NCBI GenBank assembly: GCA_963834305.1 | Contig: CAWIAX010000003.1 | Location: 806,001 to 870,000, forward strand | Direction: 5' to 3' | From: JACCXG01 sp963834305 | GTDB lineage: Bacteria > Acidobacteriota > Vicinamibacteria > Vicinamibacterales > 2-12-FULL-66-21 | Length of the DNA: 64,000 nt | Shown: positions 51,650 to 59,788 of the stretch, in pieces | Layout of the letters: every line of letters begins with the position of its first letter | Position numbering within the stretch: the first letter of the stretch is position 1 | Program-made: the position numbers and the translations under genes | The notes under the pieces: generated by a model | The model's input: the letters and a program-made list of their open reading frames with translations, nothing else | What the model was told of the DNA's origin: nothing | The model's database searches: none

Positions 51650-52847
51650 GCGCGCTCCGGATGAGCCCGCGCGCATCGTTGACGCACGCGGGGTCGCTGC
51701 CCTGGCCGCACAGCACCTCGGCCTGCGAGGCGAAGGCGCGGGCGCCCGCCGTGTCGCCGCCGCGCATGGCGAGGCGGGCGAGCTCGGCATGCGCCCGGCC
51801 GCGGACCCAGTCCTGCGCGTCGGCTCCCCGTGCCGCGTCGAGATCGGCGCGGGCCGCGTCGATCTGGCCGAGCGCCGCGCGCGCGGCGCCGCGCTTGTAG
51901 CGCCACAGCGCCGCTTCGCCGGGAATGAGCGCGCGTTTCTCGGCCGCCACCGCCGCCAGCCCCTCGGTCAGCAGCCGGTCGGCGCGTGCGGCCTGGCCGG
52001 CGCGCAGGGCGGTGGCGCCTGTCTCGAGCACGATCAGGCGATTGCGCGGATACATCTGTTTGAGCTCTCCCAGCGCCGTGATCGCCTCGTCGTACTGGCG
52101 CTCCCGGTTATGAAGTAAGACGAGAGCGAACAGGGCATCGGTTCGGGATTCGCCGCCAGCCGCCGCCGTTTCCCGGAGCATCTGGATGCCGCGCTCCCGC
52201 CCGCCGCCGAAGCCGACGATGTACGCCATCATGCGCAGCGGCAGAGAGAGGGTGGAGACGACGTAGCGATAGGTGCCGACGACCAGGCCGGCGTCCTTGC
52301 GGGTGGCGTCGAGTTCGAGCACCCGCTCGTGCTCGTCGTAGGCGCGCCGCGCCGCCCTGAATCCCGCCAGCATCTTTCCCTGCACGGTCGCGATGTGGGA
52401 GGCTTCGAGCCCGATCGCCGCGCCGAGATCGTAGTGGGCCTGCGGGTCCCGGGGGGCGGCCGCGCAGCGGGCCTCGGCGAGCGCGACGGCCCTGGCCACG
52501 TGCCGGCGGAACTCCGCGTCGAGCGCCGCGGGGGGCTGGCGGAGCTCGACCTGGGTGCGGCTGAACGATCCCAGATAGTGGTCGACGGTGACGGCGCCGC
52601 GCTGGAACAGCATGTTCAGCCACAGCACCGACGCAAGCGCGCGGTGCGCCGCAGGATCGTCGGGCTGGGCTTCGACCGCGCGCCTCAGCAGGCTGACGGC
52701 CTCGTCGTGGTCCAGGTTGTAGGCCAGCGCGAACGCCTGGCGCCTGAGTGCCGCGGCGTCGTTGGAGCCGGCTACGCTCGAGCTGGTGGGAGCCGTCGCG
52801 AGGAGCAATCCGAGAACCGCGATGCGAACTGGCCGGCGCCGGTTCAT
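51639..52847 (-). CDS. exported TPR-like protein
   Basis: A 402-residue protein: a basic N-terminus (MNRRRPVRIA), a hydrophobic segment, then helical repeats (LRRAVEAQPDDPAAHRALAS, RCAAAPRDPQAHYDLGAAIG, RADLDAARGADAQDW). A region VGTYRYVVSTLSLPLRMMAYIVGFGGGRERG near residue 215 is strongly conserved in relatives I recall only as hypothetical TPR proteins. The ATG at 52847 has TATCAT ending six bases before it. Overlaps the next minus-strand gene by 11 bases. Confidence 0.75.
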   Translation of the reverse strand: MNRRRPVRIAVLGLLLATAPTSSSVAGSNDAAALRRQAFALAYNLDHDEAVSLLRRAVEAQPDDPAAHRALASVLWLNMLFQRGAVTVDHYLGSFSRTQVELRQPPAALDAEFRRHVARAVALAEARCAAAPRDPQAHYDLGAAIGLEASHIATVQGKMLAGFRAARRAYDEHERVLELDATRKDAGLVVGTYRYVVSTLSLPLRMMAYIVGFGGGRERGIQMLRETAAAGGESRTDALFALVLLHNRERQYDEAITALGELKQMYPRNRLIVLETGATALRAGQAARADRLLTEGLAAVAAEKRALIPGEAALWRYKRGAARAALGQIDAARADLDAARGADAQDWVRGRAHAELARLAMRGGDTAGARAFASQAEVLCGQGSDPACVNDARGLIRSARGR

Positions 52848-52853
52848 GTCATT

Positions 52854-52859
52854 ATGATA
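52854..52859 (-). promoter_or_regulatory. -10 element of the TPR gene at 52847 (leaderless layout)
   Basis: TATCAT on the minus strand, six bases (AATGAC), then the ATG. No clear -35. Confidence 0.55.
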
Positions 52860-52910
52860 GCTCTGCAGCGCTGCGCTGTATTTGCAAGCTGATATTGCAG
52901 GAGGAGCTAG

Positions 52911-53243
52911 ATGCCCCGTGGGCGACCGAGAAAGAAAAAGGATGACGTGTTGCTGAAGTCCGCCGAGCTGTTGGGCTGGGCGCTTGGAGGGCTGGAGCGG
53001 GAGATCGCCCAGACCCGGGAACGGCTGACAGCGCTGACGGCGGAAGCGGGCAGACTGCGCAACCGGCTCGGGAGCGCCGTCGCTTCGGGCAGCAGGAAAG
53101 CGGAAACCGCCACGACACAAGGCGTGGCAGCGCTCAAGAGCGTGAAGCGGCGACGCAACATGTCGCCCGAGGGTCGGAAGAAGATCTCGGACATGATGAA
53201 GAAGCGGTGGGCCGACCGCCGCAAGAAGATGGCGAAGGCCTAA
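52911..53243 (+). CDS. small basic protein, probably nucleic-acid binding
   Basis: A 110-residue, lysine/arginine-rich protein. It opens with an AT-hook-like core (PRGRPRKKKDD). It has a predicted coiled coil (about 28-55, LEREIAQTRERLTALTAEAG). It closes with MSPEGRKKISDMMKKRWADR, which resembles the NUMOD3-type DNA-binding motif seen in homing endonucleases and in plain regulators. AGGAGGAG lies six bases before the ATG. Chromatin-like or regulatory function is an inference. It ends four bases inside the stop region of the convergent gene. Confidence 0.68.
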   Translation: MPRGRPRKKKDDVLLKSAELLGWALGGLEREIAQTRERLTALTAEAGRLRNRLGSAVASGSRKAETATTQGVAALKSVKRRRNMSPEGRKKISDMMKKRWADRRKKMAKA

Positions 53244-54220
53244 ACTACCAGCTCGTTCCCCAGGCCGCGCGCCGCTGCCCGAGTCCAGGCCAGGTGCGCG
53301 GCCGCCACATCCTCGACCGCCATCCCGAGCGACTTGAAGATCGTCACCTCGCGGTAGTTCGCCCGGCCGCCGACCGTCCCCGCCAGCAGTTCGCCGAGCT
53401 CCCCGGCCAGGTGTTCGGGGGTGATGGCGCCTTCCCCGATCGCCAGCACGATGTCCCCCGCCTCGGCCAGGGCGCCCTCGCGCGAATCGACGAAGACCCG
53501 CGACCGCGCGACGAGCGCGGCATCCATCTCGCGGTGCGCCGGCCGGCAGGCCCCGACGGCGCAGATGTGCGCGCCGTCGGCCACCCAGTCGCTCGCGATC
53601 ACCGGGGTCGGCGACGCGGTGGCCAGCACGATCAGGTCGGCGCCGTGCACGGCCTCGTGCGCCGAGGCGGCGGCCGTCATGTGCCCGCTCACCGCCGGTC
53701 GATGCGCCGCGACGAACGCCACGCGATGCGCCTCGGTGGGGCTCCAGACCCGGACGTCCTGGAGCCGGCGCACGCGCGACAGCGCCTCGAGATGGCTGCC
53801 CGCCTGCACGCCGGTGCCGAGCATCGCCAGGGCCGAGGCGCGTGGATGGGCGAGCAGGTCGGCTGAGACGGCGGACACCGCGGCGGTGCGTGCCTCGGTG
53901 ATGTAGCGGCCGTCCACGATCGCCCGCAGCGCACCGGTCTCCGGATCGAGCAGCACGATGGTCGCGAGGTGGGACGGCAGGTTGCGGGCGCGGTTGCCGG
54001 CGAACACGGTGACCAGCTTGGTGCCGACGGCGGCGGGCTCGCCAATCGCCGCCGGCATCACGCCGAAGTAGGCCTTCTCTTCCCCGATCTCGAGCACCGT
54101 CCGCAACGGCTGCTGCACGGCGCCGGACGAATAGCCCGCCAGCGCGCTACGCATGGCCGCGATCAGGTCGTCCATCGGCAGGACCTGCCGCACGACGGCT
54201 TCGGTCAACACCAGGGGCAT
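53240..54220 (-). CDS. ornithine cyclodeaminase / mu-crystallin family protein
   Basis: A 326-residue NAD(P)-dependent enzyme. The Rossmann glycine motif reads LGTGVQAGSHLEAL; the substrate-site segments are GTKLVTVFAGN (lysine) and IVDGRYITEARTAAVSAVSA. Family members include ornithine cyclodeaminase, alanine dehydrogenase and pyrroline-2-carboxylate reductase. Divergence from a proline-racemase-family gene 43 bases away makes a role in hydroxyproline or proline catabolism, as a pyrroline-2-carboxylate reductase, the best guess. The assignment is not proven by residues I can see. Confidence 0.8.
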   Translation of the reverse strand: MPLVLTEAVVRQVLPMDDLIAAMRSALAGYSSGAVQQPLRTVLEIGEEKAYFGVMPAAIGEPAAVGTKLVTVFAGNRARNLPSHLATIVLLDPETGALRAIVDGRYITEARTAAVSAVSADLLAHPRASALAMLGTGVQAGSHLEALSRVRRLQDVRVWSPTEAHRVAFVAAHRPAVSGHMTAAASAHEAVHGADLIVLATASPTPVIASDWVADGAHICAVGACRPAHREMDAALVARSRVFVDSREGALAEAGDIVLAIGEGAITPEHLAGELGELLAGTVGGRANYREVTIFKSLGMAVEDVAAAHLAWTRAAARGLGNELVV

Positions 54221-54263
54221 CGGGCCACAGCTTACAATGCCGCCACGGCGGATCGACACGACG

Positions 54264-55256
54264 ATGACCACGATCAGGACGATAGACGCCCACACGGCCG
54301 GCGAGCCGCTTCGCCTGATCCTCGAGGGATTCCCCGAGCCCGAGGGGGCGACCATGCTCGAGAGGCGCGACTGGCTGCGCGAGCACCACGACCACCTGCG
54401 GACCGCCGTCATGCTCGAACCGCGCGGCCATGCCGACATGTACGGCGCGCTGCTGACGGCGCCCGAGCGCCCGGACTCCGACGCCGGCGTCCTGTTCATG
54501 CACAACGAGGGCTACAGCACGATGTGCGGGCACGGCGTGATCGCCGTGGCGATGCTGGCCTTCGAACGCGGCGTGCTGACGCCGCGGCGGCCGGACCATC
54601 TCGTCCTCGACACGCCGGCGGGCGTTGTCCATGCCCGTGCGCTGCGCGATCCGGCCGGGCGCGTCAGAAGCGTCCGCTTCCGCAACGTGCCCTCCTTCGT
54701 CCTGCACGCCGCCGTGCCGCTGCGCGTGAACGGCCGCGACGTCAGCGCCGACGTCGCCTTCGGCGGCGCCTTCTACGCCATCGTGGACTGCGAGTCGGCG
54801 GGCATTCCGCTGATCGGCCGCCGGCTCGACGATCTGCGCCGCGCCGGCATGGCGATCAAGGAGGCGGTCGAGGGGGCGGTGCGCGTCGCGCACCCGCTCG
54901 ACAGCGGCCTGCACGGCGTCTACGGCACGATCTTCACCGGCCCGCCGTCTTCGGACACCGCCGATCTGCGGAACGTGACGGTGTTCGCCGACGCGGAAGT
55001 CGATCGCTCGCCGTGCGGAACCGGGACGTGCGCGGTGATGGCGGTGCTCGCCGCCATGGGCCTGCTCGGCCCCGAAGGCACGTTCACCCACGAGAGCCTC
55101 ATCGGGAGCCGCTTTCGCGGCCGGCTGGCGGGCGACACGGTGGTCGGCGAACTGCCGGCGATCATCCCGGAAATTGAAGGGGAAGCCTACGTCACCGGCG
55201 AGCACATGTTCGTCCGCGACGACCGTGATCCGTTCCGCGACGGCTTCCGCCTCTGA
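54264..55256 (+). CDS. proline racemase family enzyme, probable hydroxyproline 2-epimerase
   Basis: A 330-residue enzyme of the proline racemase superfamily. Both catalytic cysteines are present: Cys88 in STMCGHGVIA and Cys251 in DRSPCGTGTCA. The related trans-3-hydroxyproline dehydratases lack the second cysteine, so an epimerase or racemase is favoured. It opens IRTIDAHTAGEPLRLI. It likely converts trans-4-hydroxy-L-proline to the cis-D form, starting its breakdown, as from collagen. The ATG at 54264 begins the family homology; the longer frame from 54153 is a shadow. Intergenic 54221-54263 should hold both divergent promoters. Confidence 0.85.
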   Translation: MTTIRTIDAHTAGEPLRLILEGFPEPEGATMLERRDWLREHHDHLRTAVMLEPRGHADMYGALLTAPERPDSDAGVLFMHNEGYSTMCGHGVIAVAMLAFERGVLTPRRPDHLVLDTPAGVVHARALRDPAGRVRSVRFRNVPSFVLHAAVPLRVNGRDVSADVAFGGAFYAIVDCESAGIPLIGRRLDDLRRAGMAIKEAVEGAVRVAHPLDSGLHGVYGTIFTGPPSSDTADLRNVTVFADAEVDRSPCGTGTCAVMAVLAAMGLLGPEGTFTHESLIGSRFRGRLAGDTVVGELPAIIPEIEGEAYVTGEHMFVRDDRDPFRDGFRL

Positions 55257-55292
55257 CCGATCCGCCGGCGGCGCCGGCACCCGGCGCGGTTG

Positions 55293-56996
55293 TCAGTAGC
55301 CGATGGCGAGGCCGTCTTTCCTGGGATCGGATCCCCCCATCATCACGCCGTGCGCCTGGTCGAACAGGATGCCCTGGAACCCGCCGAACGCGTTGACCGT
55401 GGTGATGATCTTGTGCCCCCGCGGCTGAGGCCGAAGCGCGCCTCGGGCGAGATCGCCGTCTCGAGCGCCAGCCCGGCGGCCGAATGCCGGAACCGCGGCG
55501 CCTCGCCCGCCTCCTGGATGTTCATCCCGAAGTCGATCAGGTTCAGCAGGACCTGCACGTGCCCCTGCGGCTGCATGTCGCCGCCCATGACCCCGAACGA
55601 CAGCCACGGCCGGCCGTCCTTCAGCACCATCGCCGGCACCAGCGTGTGGAACGGCCGCTTGCCTGGCGCGAGCACGCCGGGGTGCGCCGTGTCCATGCTG
55701 AACAGGTTGCCGCGGTTGTGCAGGACGATGCCGGTGTCGCCGGCGACAATGCCGGAGCCGAAGTTCTCGAAGATGGACTGGATGAGCGACACGACGTTGC
55801 CGTCGCGGTCGGCGACCGTCATGTAGATGGTGTCGCCGCGCGCCTGCGGCGGCTCGCCGCCCCGCGGCGTCGTGCACGCCCGGCCGCGTCATCGGCCGGT
55901 AGTCCGCGGCCGCGGCCGCCTGGTCGATCTCCCGCCGCCGCTCCGCGGCGTAGTCCTTCGAGAGCATCCGGGCGAGCACGGCCTTGTCCATCGACGCCGG
56001 GTCGGCGATCCAGGCGTCGCGATCGGCGAACGCGAGCCGCTTGGCTTCGACGAGGAGGTGCAGGTAGGCCGCGGAGTTGTGGCCGAGCGACTTGACGTCG
56101 TAGCCCTCGAGCAGGTTCAGCATCTGGAGCGCCGTCACCCCCTGCGTGTTGGGCGGCAGCTCGAACACCTCGTGGCCGCGATAGGTCGTCGAAATCGGCT
56201 CGACCCAGTCCGACGTGTGCGCCGCGATGTCGGCGGCGGTGAGCAGGCCGTTGCGCCGCTTCATGTCGTCGCCAATCGCCTGGCCGATGGCGCCGCGATA
56301 GAAGGCGTCGCGCCCGCCCGCGGCGAGCTGCGCGAGCGTGGCGGCGAGCTGCGGGTTGCGGAAGACGTCGCCGGCGGCGGGCGGCTTCCCGCCGGGGAGG
56401 TAGACCGCCGCGGCCAGGGGATCCTGCGCGAGCACCGGGGCGGCGTCGCGCCACTGATAGGAGATGATCTCGCTGATGGCGAACCCCTCGCGCGCGTACG
56501 AGATGGCGGGTTCGAGCGCCTTGGCCAGCGGAATCGTCCCGTGCCTGGTGAGCAGCTGGTGCCAGCCGTCGACGACGCCGGGCACGCTGACCGAGAGCTC
56601 CCCGCGATAGGGAATCGTCTCCATCTTGCGGCGGCGGAACTCGTCGAGGGTGGCGGCGGCCGGCGAGCGGCCGCTCGCGTTCAGCCCTTTCAGCGTCTTC
56701 GTCTTGGCGTCGTAGACGATGGCGAACAGGTCGCCGCCGAGGCCGTTCATCGTCGGCTCGACGACCGCGAGGACGGCGGCCGCGGTGACGGCGGCGTCGA
56801 TGGCGTTGCCGCCGTTCTGCAGCACGCGCAGGCCGGCGGCCGAGGCCAGCGGCTGGCTCGTCGCAATCACGCCGTTGCGCGCCAGCACCACCGAGCGCGT
56901 GGCGCGCGGGTTGGCCGCCGGCCGGTCGCCGGGCGCCTGGCCGAACGTGGATACCGTCATCGCGCAGGCCAGAACGCAGGGAATTCCGTAGCGCAT
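55293..56996 (-). CDS. gamma-glutamyltransferase (frame broken twice)
   Basis: Periplasmic enzyme that hydrolyses or transfers gamma-glutamyl groups, as from glutathione. About 567 codons with a signal peptide (ending STFGQA). Large-subunit motifs: GVIATSQPLASAAGLRVLQN, NGLGGDLFAIVYD, and ELPPNTQGVTALQMLNLLEG. The self-cleavage threonine falls in the frameshifted region near 55825 (TIYMTVADRDGN), followed by GSGIVAGDTGIVLHNRG and FGVMGGDMQPQGH of the small subunit. Frame breaks near 55868 and 55430 are single-base indels; the last part (KIITTVNAFGG) returns to the first frame. Confidence 0.88.
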   Translation of the reverse strand: MRYGIPCVLACAMTVSTFGQAPGDRPAANPRATRSVVLARNGVIATSQPLASAAGLRVLQNGGNAIDAAVTAAAVLAVVEPTMNGLGGDLFAIVYDAKTKTLKGLNASGRSPAAATLDEFRRRKMETIPYRGELSVSVPGVVDGWHQLLTRHGTIPLAKALEPAISYAREGFAISEIISYQWRDAAPVLAQDPLAAAVYLPGGKPPAAGDVFRNPQLAATLAQLAAGGRDAFYRGAIGQAIGDDMKRRNGLLTAADIAAHTSDWVEPISTTYRGHEVFELPPNTQGVTALQMLNLLEGYDVKSLGHNSAAYLHLLVEAKRLAFADRDAWIADPASMDKAVLARMLSKDYAAERRREIDQAAAAADYRPMTRPGVHDAAGRRAAAGARRHHLHDGRRPRRQRRVAHPVHLRELRLRHCRRRHRHRPAQPRQPVQHGHGAPRRARARQAAVPHAGAGDGAEGRPAVAVVRGHGRRHAAAGARAGPAEPDRLRDEHPGGGRGAAVPAFGRRAGARDGDLARGALRPQPRGHKIITTVNAFGGFQGILFDQAHGVMMGGSDPRKDGLAIGY

Positions 56997-57048
56997 TGCT
57001 CCACCTCGGGACCAGGCACGGGCACGCTCCGTGCGCCGTGGACGGCCG

Positions 57049-57717
57049 CTACTTCAGTGACGCCAGCTTCGAGAGGTCCATCTTGTTCGCGGCCGCGTGC
57101 AGCACGGCCACGTCGTCGATGGAGTTGCCCTCGAGCGTGACCAGGAACCGCTTGCCGACGAGCGCGTTGACCTCGCCGTCCTTGCTGTCGCTGTTCCACT
57201 TCTCCCAGCCGGGCTGGCCGTTGACCTTCGCGGACTTCTCGTGGCCTTCGCTGGTCTCGCGCTCGTAGCCGGCGGAGAGGAACATCGCGGCCGGCGTCAG
57301 CAGCAGCTGGTTGAAGCCCGAGTCGATGATCTTGATGTCGATCGACGCGTCCCCTTTCGTGTAGCGCCCCTCCGCCTGGGAGAACGGCACCGGCGACGTC
57401 ATGCGCTCGCCCGTCGGCTTCTGCTTCTCCCAGCCGTCGAGCTCGGGCAGGATCGCCATCAGGTCGCGGAAGCTCACCGGCTCGACCGGTTTCGCGTCGC
57501 CGTCGCCGCCGCCACCCGCCATCTTTTCGAGCCCCCGGGCCATCGCCTCGAGGCCCTGGGCGGCCTGCTGCGCGGCCTGCTCCTGCGTCTGGGCGGCTTC
57601 CTTCTGCGCCTCGGCGGCCTGCTGGCGGGCTTCTTCGGCCTTGTCGTTGCCGCCGCATCCGGCGGCAAGGGCCGCCACCAGCATCAGGGCCAGCGCTGCG
57701 CGTGTCGGATTCTTCAT
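57049..57717 (-). CDS. lipoprotein of unknown function
   Basis: Not recognised by family. A 222-residue lipoprotein (lipobox LAAGC after MKNPTRAALALMLVAA). The mature protein starts with an Ala/Gln/Glu-rich coiled coil (about 25-65: EARQQAAEAQKEAAQTQEQA) and a glycine patch, then a globular domain that begins VSFRDLMAILPELDGWEKQ and contains YTKGDASIDIKIIDSGFN. The last 45 residues (GKRFLVTLEGNSIDDVAVLH) look like the end of that domain. GGAGGACC precedes the ATG. A coiled-coil periplasmic anchor is plausible. Confidence 0.7.
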   Translation of the reverse strand: MKNPTRAALALMLVAALAAGCGGNDKAEEARQQAAEAQKEAAQTQEQAAQQAAQGLEAMARGLEKMAGGGGDGDAKPVEPVSFRDLMAILPELDGWEKQKPTGERMTSPVPFSQAEGRYTKGDASIDIKIIDSGFNQLLLTPAAMFLSAGYERETSEGHEKSAKVNGQPGWEKWNSDSKDGEVNALVGKRFLVTLEGNSIDDVAVLHAAANKMDLSKLASLK

Positions 57718-58023
57718 CGCTCTCGGTCCTCCGGGAATGGGGTCGGTCTCTGGCGCGGGATTGTATCAAGAGCGGCAGCGGGCGGGGCCGGCGCGGCGCA
57801 CGGCTCGACGAGCTCGAACCGCAATGGGCTGATGCGCCGTGCACAGAACCGCGACCGTCAATCGAGCTGGGGAGGCTTCGAGAGATGCGGGGATGAGACG
57901 CGCGGGAGGCCGCTCGATGGCGGCCACCGGGCAGCGGATCCCGGCAACAGCGTCGCCGGTGATCCGCGTCCGGTCAGGAATGTGAAGATTGTGTGGCGGA
58001 CGCGGAAACGTCAGCGTCCGTCG
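57718..58023. other. intergenic stretch with no supported gene
   Basis: No coding frame with family similarity on either strand. The part near 57769-57774 contains TACAAT on the minus strand, a possible -10 for the lipoprotein gene. The rest shows nothing recognisable. Confidence 0.5.
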
Positions 58024-58134
58024 CTAGACCACAAGGACGGCAACGACTGCGATGAACAGAAGCAGCGCGACCAGCCGGTCCGCATTGCTGGAGATGTCCC
58101 AAGTTAAACATTGTGAGTGCCTGCCTTTCACCAT
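58024..58134 (-). CDS. candidate 36-residue membrane microprotein
   Basis: Not recognised. The ATG at 58134 lies two bases past the stop of the VWFA-like gene. It reads MVKGRHSQCLTWDISSNADR, followed by one hydrophobic segment (LVALLLFIAVVAVLVV) that ends the protein. The layout, a short polar head and a C-terminal membrane tail, is that of many small membrane proteins. The start codon lies inside an inverted repeat (TAAACAT ... ATGTTTA, about 58103-58138). Too short to prove from sequence; it could be noise. Confidence 0.35.
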   Translation of the reverse strand: MVKGRHSQCLTWDISSNADRLVALLLFIAVVAVLVV

Positions 58135-58136
58135 GT

Positions 58137-59109
58137 TTAGACGGACCGCCGGGGGCAAAAGTTTAGCGCGGCAGCGGGCGTGCCGGTGCCGGCCGTGGCC
58201 GGGGTGGTCGTCGCCGCGGGGGCCGCCACGTAGCTCTTCCGGCCCCGCGCGGTGAGGCCCGGGCGCTTCAGCTTGACCTCGAGCTTGTGGACCTTGCCGT
58301 CGAGCACCGCCGGCGAGAAGCCGAGCACGTACTGGCTGTGCAGCTCCTGCGCCACGCGGGTGAACGTCGGGCCGAGATCGTCCTTCCGTTTGAGCTCGAA
58401 GAACCCGCCGCCGGTCTCTTCGGCGATCTTCCTGAGGCCGCGGTCGGGGCGCGTGCGGACGCGCGACTGGCCGTTGAAGTATTCGCTCGACAGGCCGATC
58501 GCGTAGACCAGCGTGTCCGTCTCGCGGGCGCGCGCCAGCACGTCGCCGAGCCCGCGCCGGCTGGCGCTGTCGTCGCCATCGGTAAAGACGACGACCACGC
58601 GGCGGCTGTCGACCTGCTCCAGGCTCGCGATGCTCTCGTCGATCGCGTCCCACAGCCGCGTCGGGTAGCCGAAGTCGCAGGCCGGTCTGCAGAATGCGGA
58701 TCAGCCGATCGCGATCGTTGGTGAACGGCTCGTCGCGGGGCAGCACCTGAATCTTGTCGTTGAAGGCGCCGACCTTGGCGCGATCCTCCGGCAGCAGCCG
58801 CATCAGGAACTCCTCGGCGCCCTGCTTCACGAAATCGAGGTTGAGCGTCATGCTGCCGCTGGTGTCGAGCATCACCACCGCGGTGAACGGCGAGACCTGG
58901 TTGACGAAGGTGGTCAGCTGCTGCAGCTTGCCGTTGTCGTAGACCTCGAAGTCTTCCTGCTGCAGATCGGCCACCAGCCGCCGGTCGCTGTCGATGACCG
59001 TGGCGTAGATGGGCACGGTCTGGGTGGACACCCGGAACTTCTGGGCGGCCGCCGAGGCCGACAACAGCACCGCGGCGGCAACGAGCGTCGAGAGAGCGCG
59101 TGTGTCCAT
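58137..59109 (-). CDS. secreted acidobacterial VWFA-related protein (one frameshift)
   Basis: An exported von Willebrand A domain protein of about 323 codons. The signal peptide ends SASAAAQ. The family N-terminus is FRVSTQTVPIYATVIDSDRR with LQQEDFEVYDNGKLQQL. The metal-ion adhesion motif DTSGSM starts at residue 82, and VVVFTDGDDSASRRGL follows after a single-base indel near 58683. C-terminal YVLGFSPAVLDGKVHKLEVK is the usual end of the family. The VWFA-related family (TIGR03436) is known mainly from Acidobacteriota, which supports the host guess. The role is thought to be adhesion or protein assembly at the surface. Confidence 0.85.
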
Positions 59110-59143
59110 AGTGGATGCCACTGCAGAAAGTGTTCCCCGGCGG

Positions 59144-59752
59144 TCAGCCGAGGATTCGTTCGAGTAACGGACCAATTGCCCGCGCCATGGCGCGGTAACC
59201 GGCGGGAGTCGGATGCAGCCCGTCCGCGCTCTCGGACAACATGTCCGGATTTCCGGGCGCAGCGACGGCGGCACGCGTGTCGGCGAACGCGAGGCCCGGA
59301 GCCGCAGCAGCCGGCTGCTGGATCCAGGCATTGATGACCCGCATCCTGGCGTTCTGCTCCAGGGTCGCGGTGTTGTACGGCACGATTGTACCAGCGATCA
59401 CCGGGATGCCATGCGCCGCGGCGCGGCGATACATCCACCCCAGCTGGTCAATGACGTGGCCGGGCGAGAGCCCCTGGTAGACGTCGTTCACGCCGGCAAT
59501 CAGCACCAGCGCCGCGGGCCGCTCCAGGATGACGTCGCGCTCGAAGCGGGCGCGGATCTGGTCGCTGCGCTCGCCGTCGACGCCCTGGTTCAGCACCTCC
59601 CAGTCCGGGTGCCGCTGCATCAGCCAGTAGGCATATTGGCTCGTCACGTCGCCCTGCCCGTCGGGGGGCGCCTCGAGCGGCGAGCGGAACGCGGGCGTGC
59701 CGGCGGTGGTCGAATCGCCGAGCGCGACGATGCGGGTACGCGGCAGGAGCAT
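59144..59752 (-). CDS. SGNH/GDSL-family esterase
   Basis: A 202-residue hydrolase. The four SGNH blocks are visible: block I IVALGDSTTAG (serine), block II at the glycine of NQGVDGERSDQI, block III GVNDVYQG (asparagine) and block V DGLHPTPAGY (Asp and His). No signal peptide is seen, so it is probably cytosolic or lacks its leader. Substrate could be an acyl ester of a carbohydrate or lipid. It lies 34 bases from the start of the VWFA gene and 36 from the end of the dipeptidase gene, all on the minus strand. Confidence 0.87.
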   Translation of the reverse strand: MLLPRTRIVALGDSTTAGTPAFRSPLEAPPDGQGDVTSQYAYWLMQRHPDWEVLNQGVDGERSDQIRARFERDVILERPAALVLIAGVNDVYQGLSPGHVIDQLGWMYRRAAAHGIPVIAGTIVPYNTATLEQNARMRVINAWIQQPAAAAPGLAFADTRAAVAAPGNPDMLSESADGLHPTPAGYRAMARAIGPLLERILG

Positions 59753-59788
59753 GGGCTTTCGGACAACCGGCAGCGTGACGCCCCGGCG

